Notes under the pieces: generated by a model | The model's input: only the letters and a program-made list of their open reading frames with translations | What the model was told of the DNA's origin: nothing | The model's database searches: none | NCBI RefSeq assembly: GCF_038433465.1 | Contig: NZ_JAESVF010000007.1 | Location: 94,172 to 158,171 of the forward strand | Reading direction: 5' to 3' | DNA length: 64,000 bases | Origin: Galbibacter sp038433465 | Lineage (GTDB): Bacteria; Bacteroidota; Bacteroidia; Flavobacteriales; Flavobacteriaceae | Shown here: one piece after another, positions 8,278 through 15,422 of the stretch | Layout: every line of letters begins with the position of its first letter | How positions within the stretch are numbered: the first letter of the stretch is position 1 | Position numbers and translations under genes: made by a program

Positions 8278-8306
8278 TAGATAGAAATCATTAGTTTTTT
8301 ATTTTG

Positions 8307-10079
8307 ATGAAGTATTCTAACATTCCGTTAGCACAAACAGTTTCTGCATTGTGTAAAGCCAAAGGAATTGAACATATTGTAATTTCTCCAGGGAGTAGAA
8401 ATGCACCTTTAACCATAAGTTTTACTGAAGATTCTTTTTTTAAAACCTACAGTGTTGTAGACGAACGAAGCGCTGCTTTTTTTGCATTAGGAATAGCGCA
8501 ACAAATTAAAAAGCCTGTGGCTTTGGTTTGTTCTTCGGGGTCTGCTTTGCTAAATTATTATCCTGCAATTTCAGAAGCTTTTTACAGCGATATTCCGTTG
8601 GTGGTGCTTTCGGCAGATAGACCTTCTTATAGAATTGATATTGGCGACGGACAAACCATCCGTCAAGACCATGTGTATGAGCGCCATATTTTGTATTCAG
8701 CAAATTTAAAACAAGATATACGTGGAGAGGATGTAAAGGTTTTAGGTGATGGAAAAAACAAACCTAAACTGGATAAAATTTTAGACCCAATTCAGCTTCA
8801 AAATGGTATACAAACATATAACGAAAAGGAAATTAATACGGCCTTAAACACAGCTTTTGAGCAAAGCGGACCAGTACATATTAATATTCCGTTTGAAGAG
8901 CCACTGTATCAAAAAGTGGAAGAGCAGTTTGTAAAGCCAAAAGATATAGCTTTTAATCCAGTTGAAGAAAATTATACTACAGAAACGCTCAAACATTATA
9001 TTGATATTTGGAATAACGCAAAGCGAAAAATGATTTTAGTTGGAGTTTTAGCACCCAATAGCATTGATTCTGCTTTGTTGGAAATTTTAGCAAACGACGA
9101 ATCGGTTGTGGTATTTACCGAAACAACCTCAAATTTGAATCATTCAAATTTCTTCCCGAACATCGATAAAATTATAGCTCCGCTAGAAAAGCTAGAAGAT
9201 GCCGATACTCATTTTAAAGCATTGCAACCAGAAGTGTTGTTAACTTTGGGAGGGATGGTAGTTTCCAAAAAAATAAAAGCATTTTTAAGAAAGTATCAGC
9301 CAGCAAATCATTGGCATATCGACACAAAGAAAGCGTATGACACATACTATTGCTTAAACAAGCATTTTAAAACAACACCAAATACATTTCTTAAAGTTTT
9401 TACTGAAAGTGTTGTTCCGCAACAAAACGAATATCAACCAAGTTGGTTGGCTATTAAAGCTAGAAGAAGTAATGCACATAAAGAATATGTGGTGCAAATT
9501 CCGTTTTCCGACTTTAAAGTGTACGAGCGTATTTTAAAAACAATTCCAGAGAATTATCAGTTGCAATTAAGTAATAGTTCGACCATTCGGTATGCGCAAT
9601 TGTTTCAGTTAAACGAATCTTTACATGTATTTTGTAATCGCGGTACTAGTGGTATTGACGGAAGTACAAGTACTGCAGTTGGAGCATCCGTAGTAGCAAA
9701 CAGACCAGTACTTTTTATTACTGGAGATTTGAGTTTCTTTTACGATTCGAATGCACTTTGGAACAATTACATCAATCATCAGTTTAGAATAATTGTTATA
9801 AATAATGGAGGAGGAGGTATCTTCAGAATCCTTCCTGGCGATAAAGATTCTGATAAATTTGATACTTATTTCGAAACCACACACGAGCTCAATGCAAAAG
9901 GTTTGTGTGAAACTTATGGAATTCAATATCAATCGGTAAACTCAGAAGAAGCTTTAGAACAAGCTTTACCAAACTTTTACAAAAGTAGCAAGCGCCCTTC
10001 ATTGTTAGAAATATTTACGCCACGAAAAATTAATGATGAAATTTTACTCAATTATTTTAGTTTTCTAAGTAAAAATTAA
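8307..10079 (+). CDS. menD: SEPHCHC synthase MenD
   Basis: A 590-residue thiamine-diphosphate enzyme that joins isochorismate and 2-oxoglutarate, the first committed menaquinone step. The N-terminal Pyr domain shows SPGSRNAPL and DERSAAFFALG with the catalytic Glu region, then VCSSGSALLNYYPAI. The C-terminal ThDP/Mg domain shows GTSGIDGSTSTAVGAS and the GDLSFFYDSNALWN diphosphate-binding motif followed by NNGGGGIF. I chose ATG 8307; the preceding TTG at 8304 adds one residue and is unlikely. The gene is separated from menF by repeat-derived sequence and has its own -7 element, so it may be transcribed apart from menIF. Confidence 0.97.
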   Translation: MKYSNIPLAQTVSALCKAKGIEHIVISPGSRNAPLTISFTEDSFFKTYSVVDERSAAFFALGIAQQIKKPVALVCSSGSALLNYYPAISEAFYSDIPLVVLSADRPSYRIDIGDGQTIRQDHVYERHILYSANLKQDIRGEDVKVLGDGKNKPKLDKILDPIQLQNGIQTYNEKEINTALNTAFEQSGPVHINIPFEEPLYQKVEEQFVKPKDIAFNPVEENYTTETLKHYIDIWNNAKRKMILVGVLAPNSIDSALLEILANDESVVVFTETTSNLNHSNFFPNIDKIIAPLEKLEDADTHFKALQPEVLLTLGGMVVSKKIKAFLRKYQPANHWHIDTKKAYDTYYCLNKHFKTTPNTFLKVFTESVVPQQNEYQPSWLAIKARRSNAHKEYVVQIPFSDFKVYERILKTIPENYQLQLSNSSTIRYAQLFQLNESLHVFCNRGTSGIDGSTSTAVGASVVANRPVLFITGDLSFFYDSNALWNNYINHQFRIIVINNGGGGIFRILPGDKDSDKFDTYFETTHELNAKGLCETYGIQYQSVNSEEALEQALPNFYKSSKRPSLLEIFTPRKINDEILLNYFSFLSKN

Positions 10080-10118
10080 TAATTTTAAGTCGACTTAATA
10101 AAATAATAAAAAATAATT

Positions 10119-10457
10119 ATGAGTAAAAGAGACGAATTAGTAGAAAAATATGCCACAGATTTAAAAGAAAAATGTGGTGTTACTGCAGATACAGATTTGC
10201 TAACAAAAGTAGTTGTTGGATTAGGACCAGCAGTTTACAACGCAGATGCTTCTATGGTATCTGGTTCTGACGAGAAAGAATTGGAAACCATTAAAAACAA
10301 CTTCTTGATTAAAAAATTAGGTCTTTCTGCTTCAGACGATTTGGATGGTGCTATTGATTCAGTAATCGAAAAATACGGAAGATCAAACCGTAATAAATAC
10401 AGAGCTGTAGTGTATTATTTATTAGTAAAACACTTCAAAAAAGAGTCAGCATATTAA
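10119..10457 (+). CDS. DUF2853 family protein
   Basis: A 112-residue, mostly helical, soluble protein without signal peptide. The pattern of a charged N-terminal helix, VGLGPAVYNADASMVSGSD, then KNKY-type ending (RSNRNKYRAVVYYLLVKHF) fits the DUF2853 family common in Bacteroidota and Proteobacteria. Its function is not established. It follows menD by 39 bp and is closed by its own hairpin terminator. The link with menaquinone synthesis is positional only. Confidence 0.8.
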   Translation: MSKRDELVEKYATDLKEKCGVTADTDLLTKVVVGLGPAVYNADASMVSGSDEKELETIKNNFLIKKLGLSASDDLDGAIDSVIEKYGRSNRNKYRAVVYYLLVKHFKKESAY

Positions 10458-10479
10458 TCTGTACTTTTGATAGATATTG

Positions 10480-10507
10480 AAAAGGCATTTTTTAATGCCT
10501 TTTTTTT
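10480..10507 (+). terminator. Terminator after the DUF2853 gene
   Basis: AAAAGGCAT / ATGCCTTTTT stem with a 6-nt loop and a T run. Confidence 0.85.
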
Positions 10508-10595
10508 GTTTCTAATTTTATGGAATCCTTCGGAAATATTTAAAAAATTCAGATTAAATAACGTCCTTTGCAAAAGATAAAACAATAAGGTTTAG

Positions 10596-11429
10596 ATGAT
10601 ACAAATAGGAGAATACAATACATTGGAAATATTAAGAGAAACCTCTGTAGGTTTGTTTTTGGGAGATGAAGAAGGAAATGATATTTTATTGCCTAACAAG
10701 TACGTACCTCAAGAATACGAAATTGGAGATACCTTGGCGGTATTTTGTTACCTTGACCACGAAGAACGCCCAATTGCAACTACATTAATCCCGAAAATTA
10801 CACGTAATAAATTTGCGTTGCTTAAAGTGGTAGAAGTAAACCGTATTGGAGCCTTTTTAGATTGGGGACTTGAAAAACATTTGTTTGCGCCATACAAAGA
10901 GCAAGCACGCCCAATGGAAGAAGGAAAACGTTATTTGGTGTATGCTTTTCTAGACGATGAATCTAACCGAATGGTGGCTTCGAGTAAAACCAATCAATAC
11001 CTAAGCAACGAAAGTTTATCGGTTGAATTGTACGAAGAAGTATCGCTTATTGTGTCTCGTTTTACAGAACTTGGAGTGGAAGTTATTATAAACGAATTAC
11101 ATAAAGGATTGGTGTATAACGATGAGATTTATGCCGATTTAAAACTGGGACAAAACCTTAAAGGATATATCAAAAAGATTCGTCCAGACCACAAAATAGA
11201 CGTTAGTTTACAACCTATTGGCTACAAAAATATTGAGCCTTCTTCTCAAAAAGTGCTCGATGCGATTAAACGAAACGGAGGTTTCTTAGGATTGCACGAC
11301 AAAAGTGCTCCAGAAGATGTAAAAGCGATATTAGGAATGAGTAAGAAAAGCTTCAAAAAAGCAATAGGTTCTTTGTATAAAGACAAGCAAATACTCATTA
11401 AAGAAGACGGAATTACCTTGGTTGACTAG
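10596..11429 (+). CDS. CvfB-type S1 RNA-binding protein
   Basis: A 277-residue protein with several S1-like OB-fold units. The N-terminus MIQIGEYNTLEILRETSVGL and NDILLPNKYVP, followed by a second unit ...VNRIGAFLDWGLEKHLFAP and a third around GYIKKIRPDHKIDVSL, match the CvfB/YitL architecture. The C-terminal 65 residues form the winged-helix part (GFLGLHDKSAPEDVKAILGMSKKSFKKAIG). Such proteins bind RNA and affect gene expression in other bacteria; the target here is unknown. Its place between menD and menB is positional evidence only. Confidence 0.85.
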   Translation: MIQIGEYNTLEILRETSVGLFLGDEEGNDILLPNKYVPQEYEIGDTLAVFCYLDHEERPIATTLIPKITRNKFALLKVVEVNRIGAFLDWGLEKHLFAPYKEQARPMEEGKRYLVYAFLDDESNRMVASSKTNQYLSNESLSVELYEEVSLIVSRFTELGVEVIINELHKGLVYNDEIYADLKLGQNLKGYIKKIRPDHKIDVSLQPIGYKNIEPSSQKVLDAIKRNGGFLGLHDKSAPEDVKAILGMSKKSFKKAIGSLYKDKQILIKEDGITLVD

Positions 11430-11480
11430 TTTTGTTTTTTCTGCTGAATAATCACCTTAAAATAATTCAGCAACACACTT

Positions 11481-11518
11481 TTTAATTCCTTTCAGCAAAA
11501 GAAGTTGAGGAATTAAAC
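11481..11518. other. Inverted repeat upstream of menB
   Basis: TTTAATTCC and GGAATTAAA arms with about 20 nt between them, in the 160-bp gap before menB. A weaker GCTGAAT/ATTCAGC pair lies at 11443-11471. Neither has a T run. They could be weak terminators of the upstream gene or operator sequence. Confidence 0.3.
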
Positions 11519-11563
11519 CTTTAAAAAATCTTGAAAATATTTAATATTCAAAAGTATATCTTT

Positions 11564-11571
11564 TACTTTTG
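11564..11571 (+). promoter_or_regulatory. -7 promoter element for menB
   Basis: TACTTTTG matches TAnnTTTG and lies 18 bp before the menB ATG at 11590, which implies a short leader. This also argues against translation from the TTG at 11569, which lies within the element. Confidence 0.5.
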
Positions 11572-11589
11572 AAAAAAATACAAATAAAC

Positions 11590-12432
11590 ATGAGCGAACC
11601 ACAGTGGAAAACTGCTAAGGAGTTTGAAGATATAACCTATAAAAAAGCAAATGGTGTAGCGCGTATTGCTTTTAATCGTCCGAATGTTAGAAACGCTTTC
11701 AGACCAAAAACTACAAGCGAACTGTATCAAGCATTTTACGATGCGCAAGAAGATACAAGCATCGGGGTAGTTTTACTTTCTGCTGAAGGACCTTCAACTA
11801 AAGACGGCGTGTACTCGTTTTGTAGTGGTGGAGACCAAAAGGCAAGAGGACATCAAGGGTATGTTGGAGACGACGGAATGCACCGACTTAATATTTTGGA
11901 AGTGCAACGCCTTATTCGTTTTATGCCAAAAGTGGTTATTGCAGTTGTTCCAGGTTGGGCAGTAGGTGGCGGACACAGTTTACATGTTGTTTGTGATATG
12001 ACGTTGGCCAGTAAAGAACACGCTATTTTTAAGCAAACCGATGCCGATGTTACAAGTTTTGACGGCGGATATGGGTCGGCTTATTTAGCAAAAATGGTAG
12101 GTCAGAAAAAAGCTAGAGAGATATTTTTCTTAGGAAGAAATTACTCTGCTCAAGAAGCCTACGAAATGGGAATGGTAAATGCTGTAATTCCTCATGATGA
12201 ATTAGAAGCAACTGCCTATCAATGGGCACAAGAAATATTAGAAAAATCGCCAACATCTATTAAAATGTTGAAGTTTGCTATGAACTTGACTGATGATGGA
12301 ATGGTTGGACAACAAGTATTTGCAGGGGAAGCTACTCGTTTGGCTTATATGACAGAAGAAGCCAAAGAAGGTAGAAATGCGTTTTTAGAGAAAAGAAAAC
12401 CAAATTTTAAAGATATTAAGTGGATTCCTTAG
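11590..12432 (+). CDS. menB: 1,4-dihydroxy-2-naphthoyl-CoA synthase MenB
   Basis: A 280-residue crotonase-fold enzyme that closes the second ring, turning o-succinylbenzoyl-CoA into DHNA-CoA. SFCSGGDQKARG and GWAVGGGHSLHVVCDMTLA form the CoA-ester oxyanion hole. QTDADVTSFDGGYGSAYLA follows, then VGQKKAREIFFLGR. In E. coli MenB the corresponding start is QTG and the enzyme needs bicarbonate; the Asp at residue 151 here places it with the bicarbonate-independent (type II, mycobacterial-like) enzymes. ATG 11590 was chosen over the TTG at 11569. Confidence 0.97.
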   Translation: MSEPQWKTAKEFEDITYKKANGVARIAFNRPNVRNAFRPKTTSELYQAFYDAQEDTSIGVVLLSAEGPSTKDGVYSFCSGGDQKARGHQGYVGDDGMHRLNILEVQRLIRFMPKVVIAVVPGWAVGGGHSLHVVCDMTLASKEHAIFKQTDADVTSFDGGYGSAYLAKMVGQKKAREIFFLGRNYSAQEAYEMGMVNAVIPHDELEATAYQWAQEILEKSPTSIKMLKFAMNLTDDGMVGQQVFAGEATRLAYMTEEAKEGRNAFLEKRKPNFKDIKWIP

Positions 12433-12468
12433 CAAGTGCATAAATGTTTAATTAAAAACGAATCGAAT

Positions 12469-13077
12469 ATGCCTTACATAGACGAAAATCATTTAGTTAA
12501 CTTGCATAAAACCATAGAGTCTAAAGAAATTACAGAAGCTAGACTTTTAAATGAATTAAGAAAAAATAGAGCCGAGAAAGAACAATTGTACCGCTCTAAA
12601 AATATTTTCAAATGGAGCGCCTTATTTTTAGGTACTTTTATTTTGTTTGGGTTTGTTTTATATATTGTAAAGCCTTCATTTTTTGTAAGTGACCAATATT
12701 TACAGTCTGAAAATAAACTGTTAATCGATAAAGAAGAAGTTCAGTTGTATCAACATCAAATTTCTGCTTTGCAAGAAAATTTACGTGATTCAGAAAGTAC
12801 TTTAAACACTGTTGATTACAGAGATTTAAACACAGAAGTGATTTACGCAGTACAAGTTGCTGCTCTAGAAAGTAAAGATCTTTCGTTGTATTCTGAAGAA
12901 CTCAGAAATATCAGTCAGTATAAAGATAAACCATACAATAAATACTCTTTGGGGAATTTCACTTCTTTGGAAGATGCTAAAATATTCCGAAAAGAGTTAG
13001 TTTCACTCGGATTTCAAGATGCGTTTGTAGCTTCTTATCAAAATGGTAAACGCATAAAAATAGAAGAAGCATTATAA
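12469..13077 (+). CDS. Membrane-anchored SPOR-like domain protein
   Basis: A protein of about 202 residues from ATG 12469 (a GTG at 12436 is less likely). It has a cytoplasmic charged helix (about 1-40), one transmembrane segment (WSALFLGTFILFGFVLYIV), a periplasmic coiled-coil linker, and a C-terminal domain of about 75 residues. That domain starts YAVQVAALES and runs through YSLGNFTSLEDAKIFRKELVSLGFQDAFVASYQNGKRI. This is the SPOR/sporulation-repeat pattern, which binds denuded peptidoglycan strands in other bacteria. It sits between menB and menA, 7 bp before menA, which looks like passenger membership in the operon. Confidence 0.7.
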   Translation: MPYIDENHLVNLHKTIESKEITEARLLNELRKNRAEKEQLYRSKNIFKWSALFLGTFILFGFVLYIVKPSFFVSDQYLQSENKLLIDKEEVQLYQHQISALQENLRDSESTLNTVDYRDLNTEVIYAVQVAALESKDLSLYSEELRNISQYKDKPYNKYSLGNFTSLEDAKIFRKELVSLGFQDAFVASYQNGKRIKIEEAL

Positions 13078-13084
13078 TTTATAC

Positions 13085-13993
13085 ATGACAAAATTTAAAA
13101 CACTCCTTTCGGCAGCTCGCTTGCGTACGCTTCCGTTGTCTCTTTCAGGAATTATTGTAGGTTCTGCAATAGCTTTTTCACAAGGATTTTACAATACTTC
13201 TATTTTTGTTTTAGCTTTAATTACTACGGTCGGACTGCAAATTCTATCCAACTTTGCAAACGATTATGGGGATGGCGTAAAAGGGACTGATAATGAAGAT
13301 AGAGTAGGACCAATGCGTGCTATTCAAAGCGGAGTAATTTCAGATAAAGAAATGTTACGAGCTATTATTGTAACTGTTATTTTGACTTTATTGGTTGCTG
13401 TAGCTCTAATTTATGTGTCGTTTAAAGACACTAATTTAGGATATTCACTTTTCTTTTTTCTCCTCGGAATTGCGGCGGTAGTTGCTGCTATTAAATATAC
13501 AGTAGGAAAATCTGCTTACGGCTATAATGGTTTAGGCGACGTTTTTGTCTTTATCTTTTTCGGATTGGTAAGTGTGTTGGGTTCGTACTTTTTGTATGTA
13601 AAACAATTACATTGGCAAACATTTTTGCCTGCCATCAGTATCGGATTGTTAAGTGTTGGGGTGTTAAATTTGAATAATATGCGCGATGTTCTTAGCGATA
13701 CAAAGTCAAATAAAAACACTTTGGTTGTCAAAATTGGAGTGGAAAGTGCAAAAAAATATCACTTTTTCATCATTTTAATGGCAATGTTAGCGGGAGTATT
13801 GTATTTATTTTTAAACTATCAATCTCCGCTAAATGTATTGTTTTTGATTTCCTATATTCCTATTACACTGCATTTAAGACGTGTTTACTTAAATAAAAAT
13901 ACAGCCGATTTAGATCCGGAATTAAAGAAGCTAGCCCTAAGTACTTTTCTATTTGCTATTTTGTTTTTGTTCAGTTTTAATAATTTTTTGTAG
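13085..13993 (+). CDS. menA: 1,4-dihydroxy-2-naphthoate polyprenyltransferase MenA
   Basis: A 302-residue UbiA-superfamily integral membrane enzyme with about eight or nine hydrophobic segments. It attaches the polyprenyl tail to DHNA to form demethylmenaquinone. The first Asp-rich motif NFANDYGDGVKGTD, with the basic follow-up RVGPMRAIQSG, and the second motif NNMRDVLSDTKSNKNTL carry the Mg-diphosphate ligands. The N-terminus AARLRTLPLSLSGIIVG is typical of MenA. It is followed 29 bp later by the response-regulator gene on the same strand, so the two may be co-transcribed. Confidence 0.96.
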   Translation: MTKFKTLLSAARLRTLPLSLSGIIVGSAIAFSQGFYNTSIFVLALITTVGLQILSNFANDYGDGVKGTDNEDRVGPMRAIQSGVISDKEMLRAIIVTVILTLLVAVALIYVSFKDTNLGYSLFFFLLGIAAVVAAIKYTVGKSAYGYNGLGDVFVFIFFGLVSVLGSYFLYVKQLHWQTFLPAISIGLLSVGVLNLNNMRDVLSDTKSNKNTLVVKIGVESAKKYHFFIILMAMLAGVLYLFLNYQSPLNVLFLISYIPITLHLRRVYLNKNTADLDPELKKLALSTFLFAILFLFSFNNFL

Positions 13994-14022
13994 TTTTAAA
14001 CTGATTTTAACAGTAGAAAATT

Positions 14023-14781
14023 TTGGACCAACTTATAAGAATTCTCATCGTTGAAGATAACGTAATTATTGCAGACGATATGCAATCTATGCTTGAAGAT
14101 ATAGGTTATAGCATTGTAGCAAATGTTGTAGATTATGAAAGTGCAACAGAAGCTTTAGCTACAATGGATGTTGACTTAGCCTTAGTGGATATTGTTTTAG
14201 CCTCTAAGAAAACCGGAATTGATTTAGGGAAACACATCAGAGAAAACTACAACATTCCTTTTATTTTTGTTACTTCAAACTCCGACAAAGCAACTGTAGA
14301 GAATGCTAAAAGTGTAAAACCAAATGGTTATTTGGTAAAGCCATTTGAGCAACAAGATCTTTTTACATCCATAGAAATAGCACTTTCTAATTTTAATAAC
14401 GAAACTACATCGATTGCAAAAGAAACTGTAGAGGATGAAACCGAAGAAAAAATGGTTTCTAATTCAGTTTTAAGAAATTCAATTTTCGTAAAAAAGAATC
14501 AGCATTATTACCGTATTCCATTTGATGATATTCATTATGTAAAAGCAGATAATGTGTATTTGGAGGTTTATACGGAAGATAAAACTTTCTTAGTTCGTTC
14601 AGCATTAAAAGACTATTTAGAGAAACTTCCATCGAAACAATTTTACAGAGCGCACAAATCGTACATTGTAAATATCGATCAAATTGAAGCTATCAACACC
14701 AAGGATATTTTAATTAATGGTAAGAATATTCCTATATCTAAAGAGTTTAGGGAGTTTATTCTTTCGAATATGAACTCCTAA
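14023..14781 (+). CDS. LytTR-family response regulator
   Basis: A 252-residue two-component regulator. The receiver domain (1-125) has the acidic pair ED at 11-12, the phospho-acceptor Asp56 in LVDIVLA, Thr in FIFVTSNSD and the switch Lys in GYLVKPFEQ. A linker of about 25 residues leads to a LytTR DNA-binding domain (about 155-250: FVKKNQHYYRIPFDDIHYVKAD...FYRAHKSYIVNIDQIEAI). The start is probably TTG at 14023: an in-frame TAG lies 9 bp upstream, and the next ATG would cut into the receiver. A set of 9-bp direct repeats phased at 21 bp, the architecture LytTR regulators bind, begins 8 bp after its stop. The partner kinase is likely the gene at 15423. Confidence 0.93.
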   Translation: MDQLIRILIVEDNVIIADDMQSMLEDIGYSIVANVVDYESATEALATMDVDLALVDIVLASKKTGIDLGKHIRENYNIPFIFVTSNSDKATVENAKSVKPNGYLVKPFEQQDLFTSIEIALSNFNNETTSIAKETVEDETEEKMVSNSVLRNSIFVKKNQHYYRIPFDDIHYVKADNVYLEVYTEDKTFLVRSALKDYLEKLPSKQFYRAHKSYIVNIDQIEAINTKDILINGKNIPISKEFREFILSNMNS

Positions 14782-14788
14782 TCTTTCA

Positions 14789-14839
14789 TTTACAACATTA
14801 TAATCCAGACTTACCTCATAAATAAGTCTGTTTACAACA
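14789..14839 (+). promoter_or_regulatory. LytTR-type operator A (three phased 9-mers)
   Basis: TTTACAACA at 14789, CTTACCTCA at 14810 and TTTACAACA at 14831, each start 21 bp after the last (9 bp plus 12-bp spacer). The spacing is what AgrA/ComE-type LytTR regulators bind. Between the second and third lies part of an inverted repeat CAGACTTA / TAAGTCTG (14806-14830). Confidence 0.6.
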
Positions 14840-14843
14840 ATAT

Positions 14844-14875
14844 TTTGGAATCATAAAACATGCAGTATACATTTG
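14844..14875 (+). promoter_or_regulatory. Promoter of candidate small RNA 1
   Basis: A -33-like TTTG (14844-14847), a 20-bp spacer and a perfect -7 TACATTTG (14868-14875). The -7 begins 37 bp after the start of the last operator repeat, the same distance as in the other two cassettes. Confidence 0.6.
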
Positions 14876-14879
14876 AAGT

Positions 14880-15010
14880 GTTGTTAATTAAGCTTATGCG
14901 CCCCAAATATGAGCTAAATTAACATCCCCCAAAGTTGCACAATAACTTAAATTATGATTGCCTTAAATTGGTTAACAAAAAAGAACTCTCCTCAAAAGAG
15001 TTCTTTTTTT
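14880..15010 (+). ncRNA. Candidate small RNA 1 of a LytTR-controlled array (~131 nt)
   Basis: The predicted transcript starts near GTTGTTAA (14880), 4 bp after the -7 element, and ends in a strong terminator (GAACTCT / AGAGTTC stem, A and T tracts, 14977-15010). No convincing ORF: the longest internal ATG frames are 8 codons or run through the terminator. The 5' end shares the GYTGWTAA pattern with the next two cassettes at an identical distance from the -7 element. Existence, boundaries and function are inferred from layout. Confidence 0.6.
14977..15010 (+). terminator. Terminator 1 of the small-RNA array
   Basis: AAAAAAGAACTCT / AGAGTTCTTTTTT stem with a 7-nt loop and a run of seven T. Confidence 0.9.
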
Positions 15011-15042
15011 GTTTTACAACAGTTTTTACTGGTTTTACAACA
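15011..15042 (+). promoter_or_regulatory. LytTR-type operator B (two phased repeats)
   Basis: A perfect 11-bp direct repeat, GTTTTACAACA at 15011 and 15032, start-to-start distance 21 bp. It begins at the base after terminator 1 and precedes the second candidate small RNA. Confidence 0.65.
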
Positions 15043-15070
15043 AAAAATAGCTAAACAGTATTTAGTTTTA

Positions 15071-15078
15071 TACATTCG
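15071..15078 (+). promoter_or_regulatory. -7-like element of candidate small RNA 2
   Basis: TACATTCG, one mismatch to TAnnTTTG, 37 bp after the start of the last operator repeat. No -33 TTTG is seen, as might be expected for an activator-dependent promoter. Confidence 0.5.
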
Positions 15079-15082
15079 TCTC

Positions 15083-15171
15083 GTTGATAAAAGATTATTG
15101 GTTTTACCCAAACAAAATTTTCATGATTTTTTATAAAAAGAGTTTTAAGCAACTGCCTAAAACTCTTTTTT
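15083..15171 (+). ncRNA. Candidate small RNA 2 of a LytTR-controlled array (~89 nt)
   Basis: Begins at GTTGATAA, 4 bp after the -7-like element, and ends at a terminator with 13-bp arms (15135-15171). The sequence between is AT-rich and has no plausible ORF that stops before the terminator. The body does not obviously match small RNA 1 beyond the 5' motif. Confidence 0.55.
15135..15171 (+). terminator. Terminator 2 of the small-RNA array
   Basis: AAAAAGAGTTTTA / TAAAACTCTTTTT arms with a 10-nt loop and a T run. Confidence 0.88.
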
Positions 15172-15198
15172 GTTTTCTACATTACTTCCATCAACTTA

Positions 15199-15229
15199 GT
15201 TTACCACATAAAACAAGCATTATACAACA
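15199..15229 (+). promoter_or_regulatory. LytTR-type operator C (two phased repeats)
   Basis: TTTACCACA at 15200 and TATACAACA at 15221, again 21 bp apart. Each differs by one base from the TTTACAACA consensus. Confidence 0.55.
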
Positions 15230-15257
15230 TAAATTTAGTTTCTTCTGATAGAAATTT

Positions 15258-15265
15258 TAAGTTTA
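15258..15265 (+). promoter_or_regulatory. -7-like element of candidate small RNA 3
   Basis: TAAGTTTA, one mismatch to TAnnTTTG, exactly 37 bp after the start of the last operator repeat. Confidence 0.5.
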
Positions 15266-15269
15266 CTTC

Positions 15270-15351
15270 GCTGTTAAGATGTTAATTACATAGTAATATT
15301 ACTTTTAAAATATTATTATAAAAGCCTAAATGCTATATTTAGGCTTTTTTT
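15270..15351 (+). ncRNA. Candidate small RNA 3 of a LytTR-controlled array (~82 nt)
   Basis: Starts at GCTGTTAA, 4 bp after the -7-like element, and ends at a compact terminator (15321-15351). The longest ATG frame in it is 4 codons. It ends 72 bp before the ATG of the histidine kinase, so the kinase is probably transcribed separately or by read-through. Confidence 0.55.
15321..15351 (+). terminator. Terminator 3 of the small-RNA array
   Basis: AAAGCCTAAAT / ATTTAGGCTTT stem with a short loop and a T run. Confidence 0.88.
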
Positions 15352-15422
15352 AAAACAAATGCTTTAGAAAGAATAAAAATCAGCATGAATTGTTTCTGCA
15401 TAAACCCCCTATGTTAATTAAA

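Noticed and set aside
7902..8306. Search for a riboswitch or tRNA in the menF-menD gap
   Set aside because: The structure seen is fully explained by repeats R1 and R2.
14954..15136. 60-codon frame in the small-RNA array
   Set aside because: It reads through a strong terminator and an operator and would span two transcription units.
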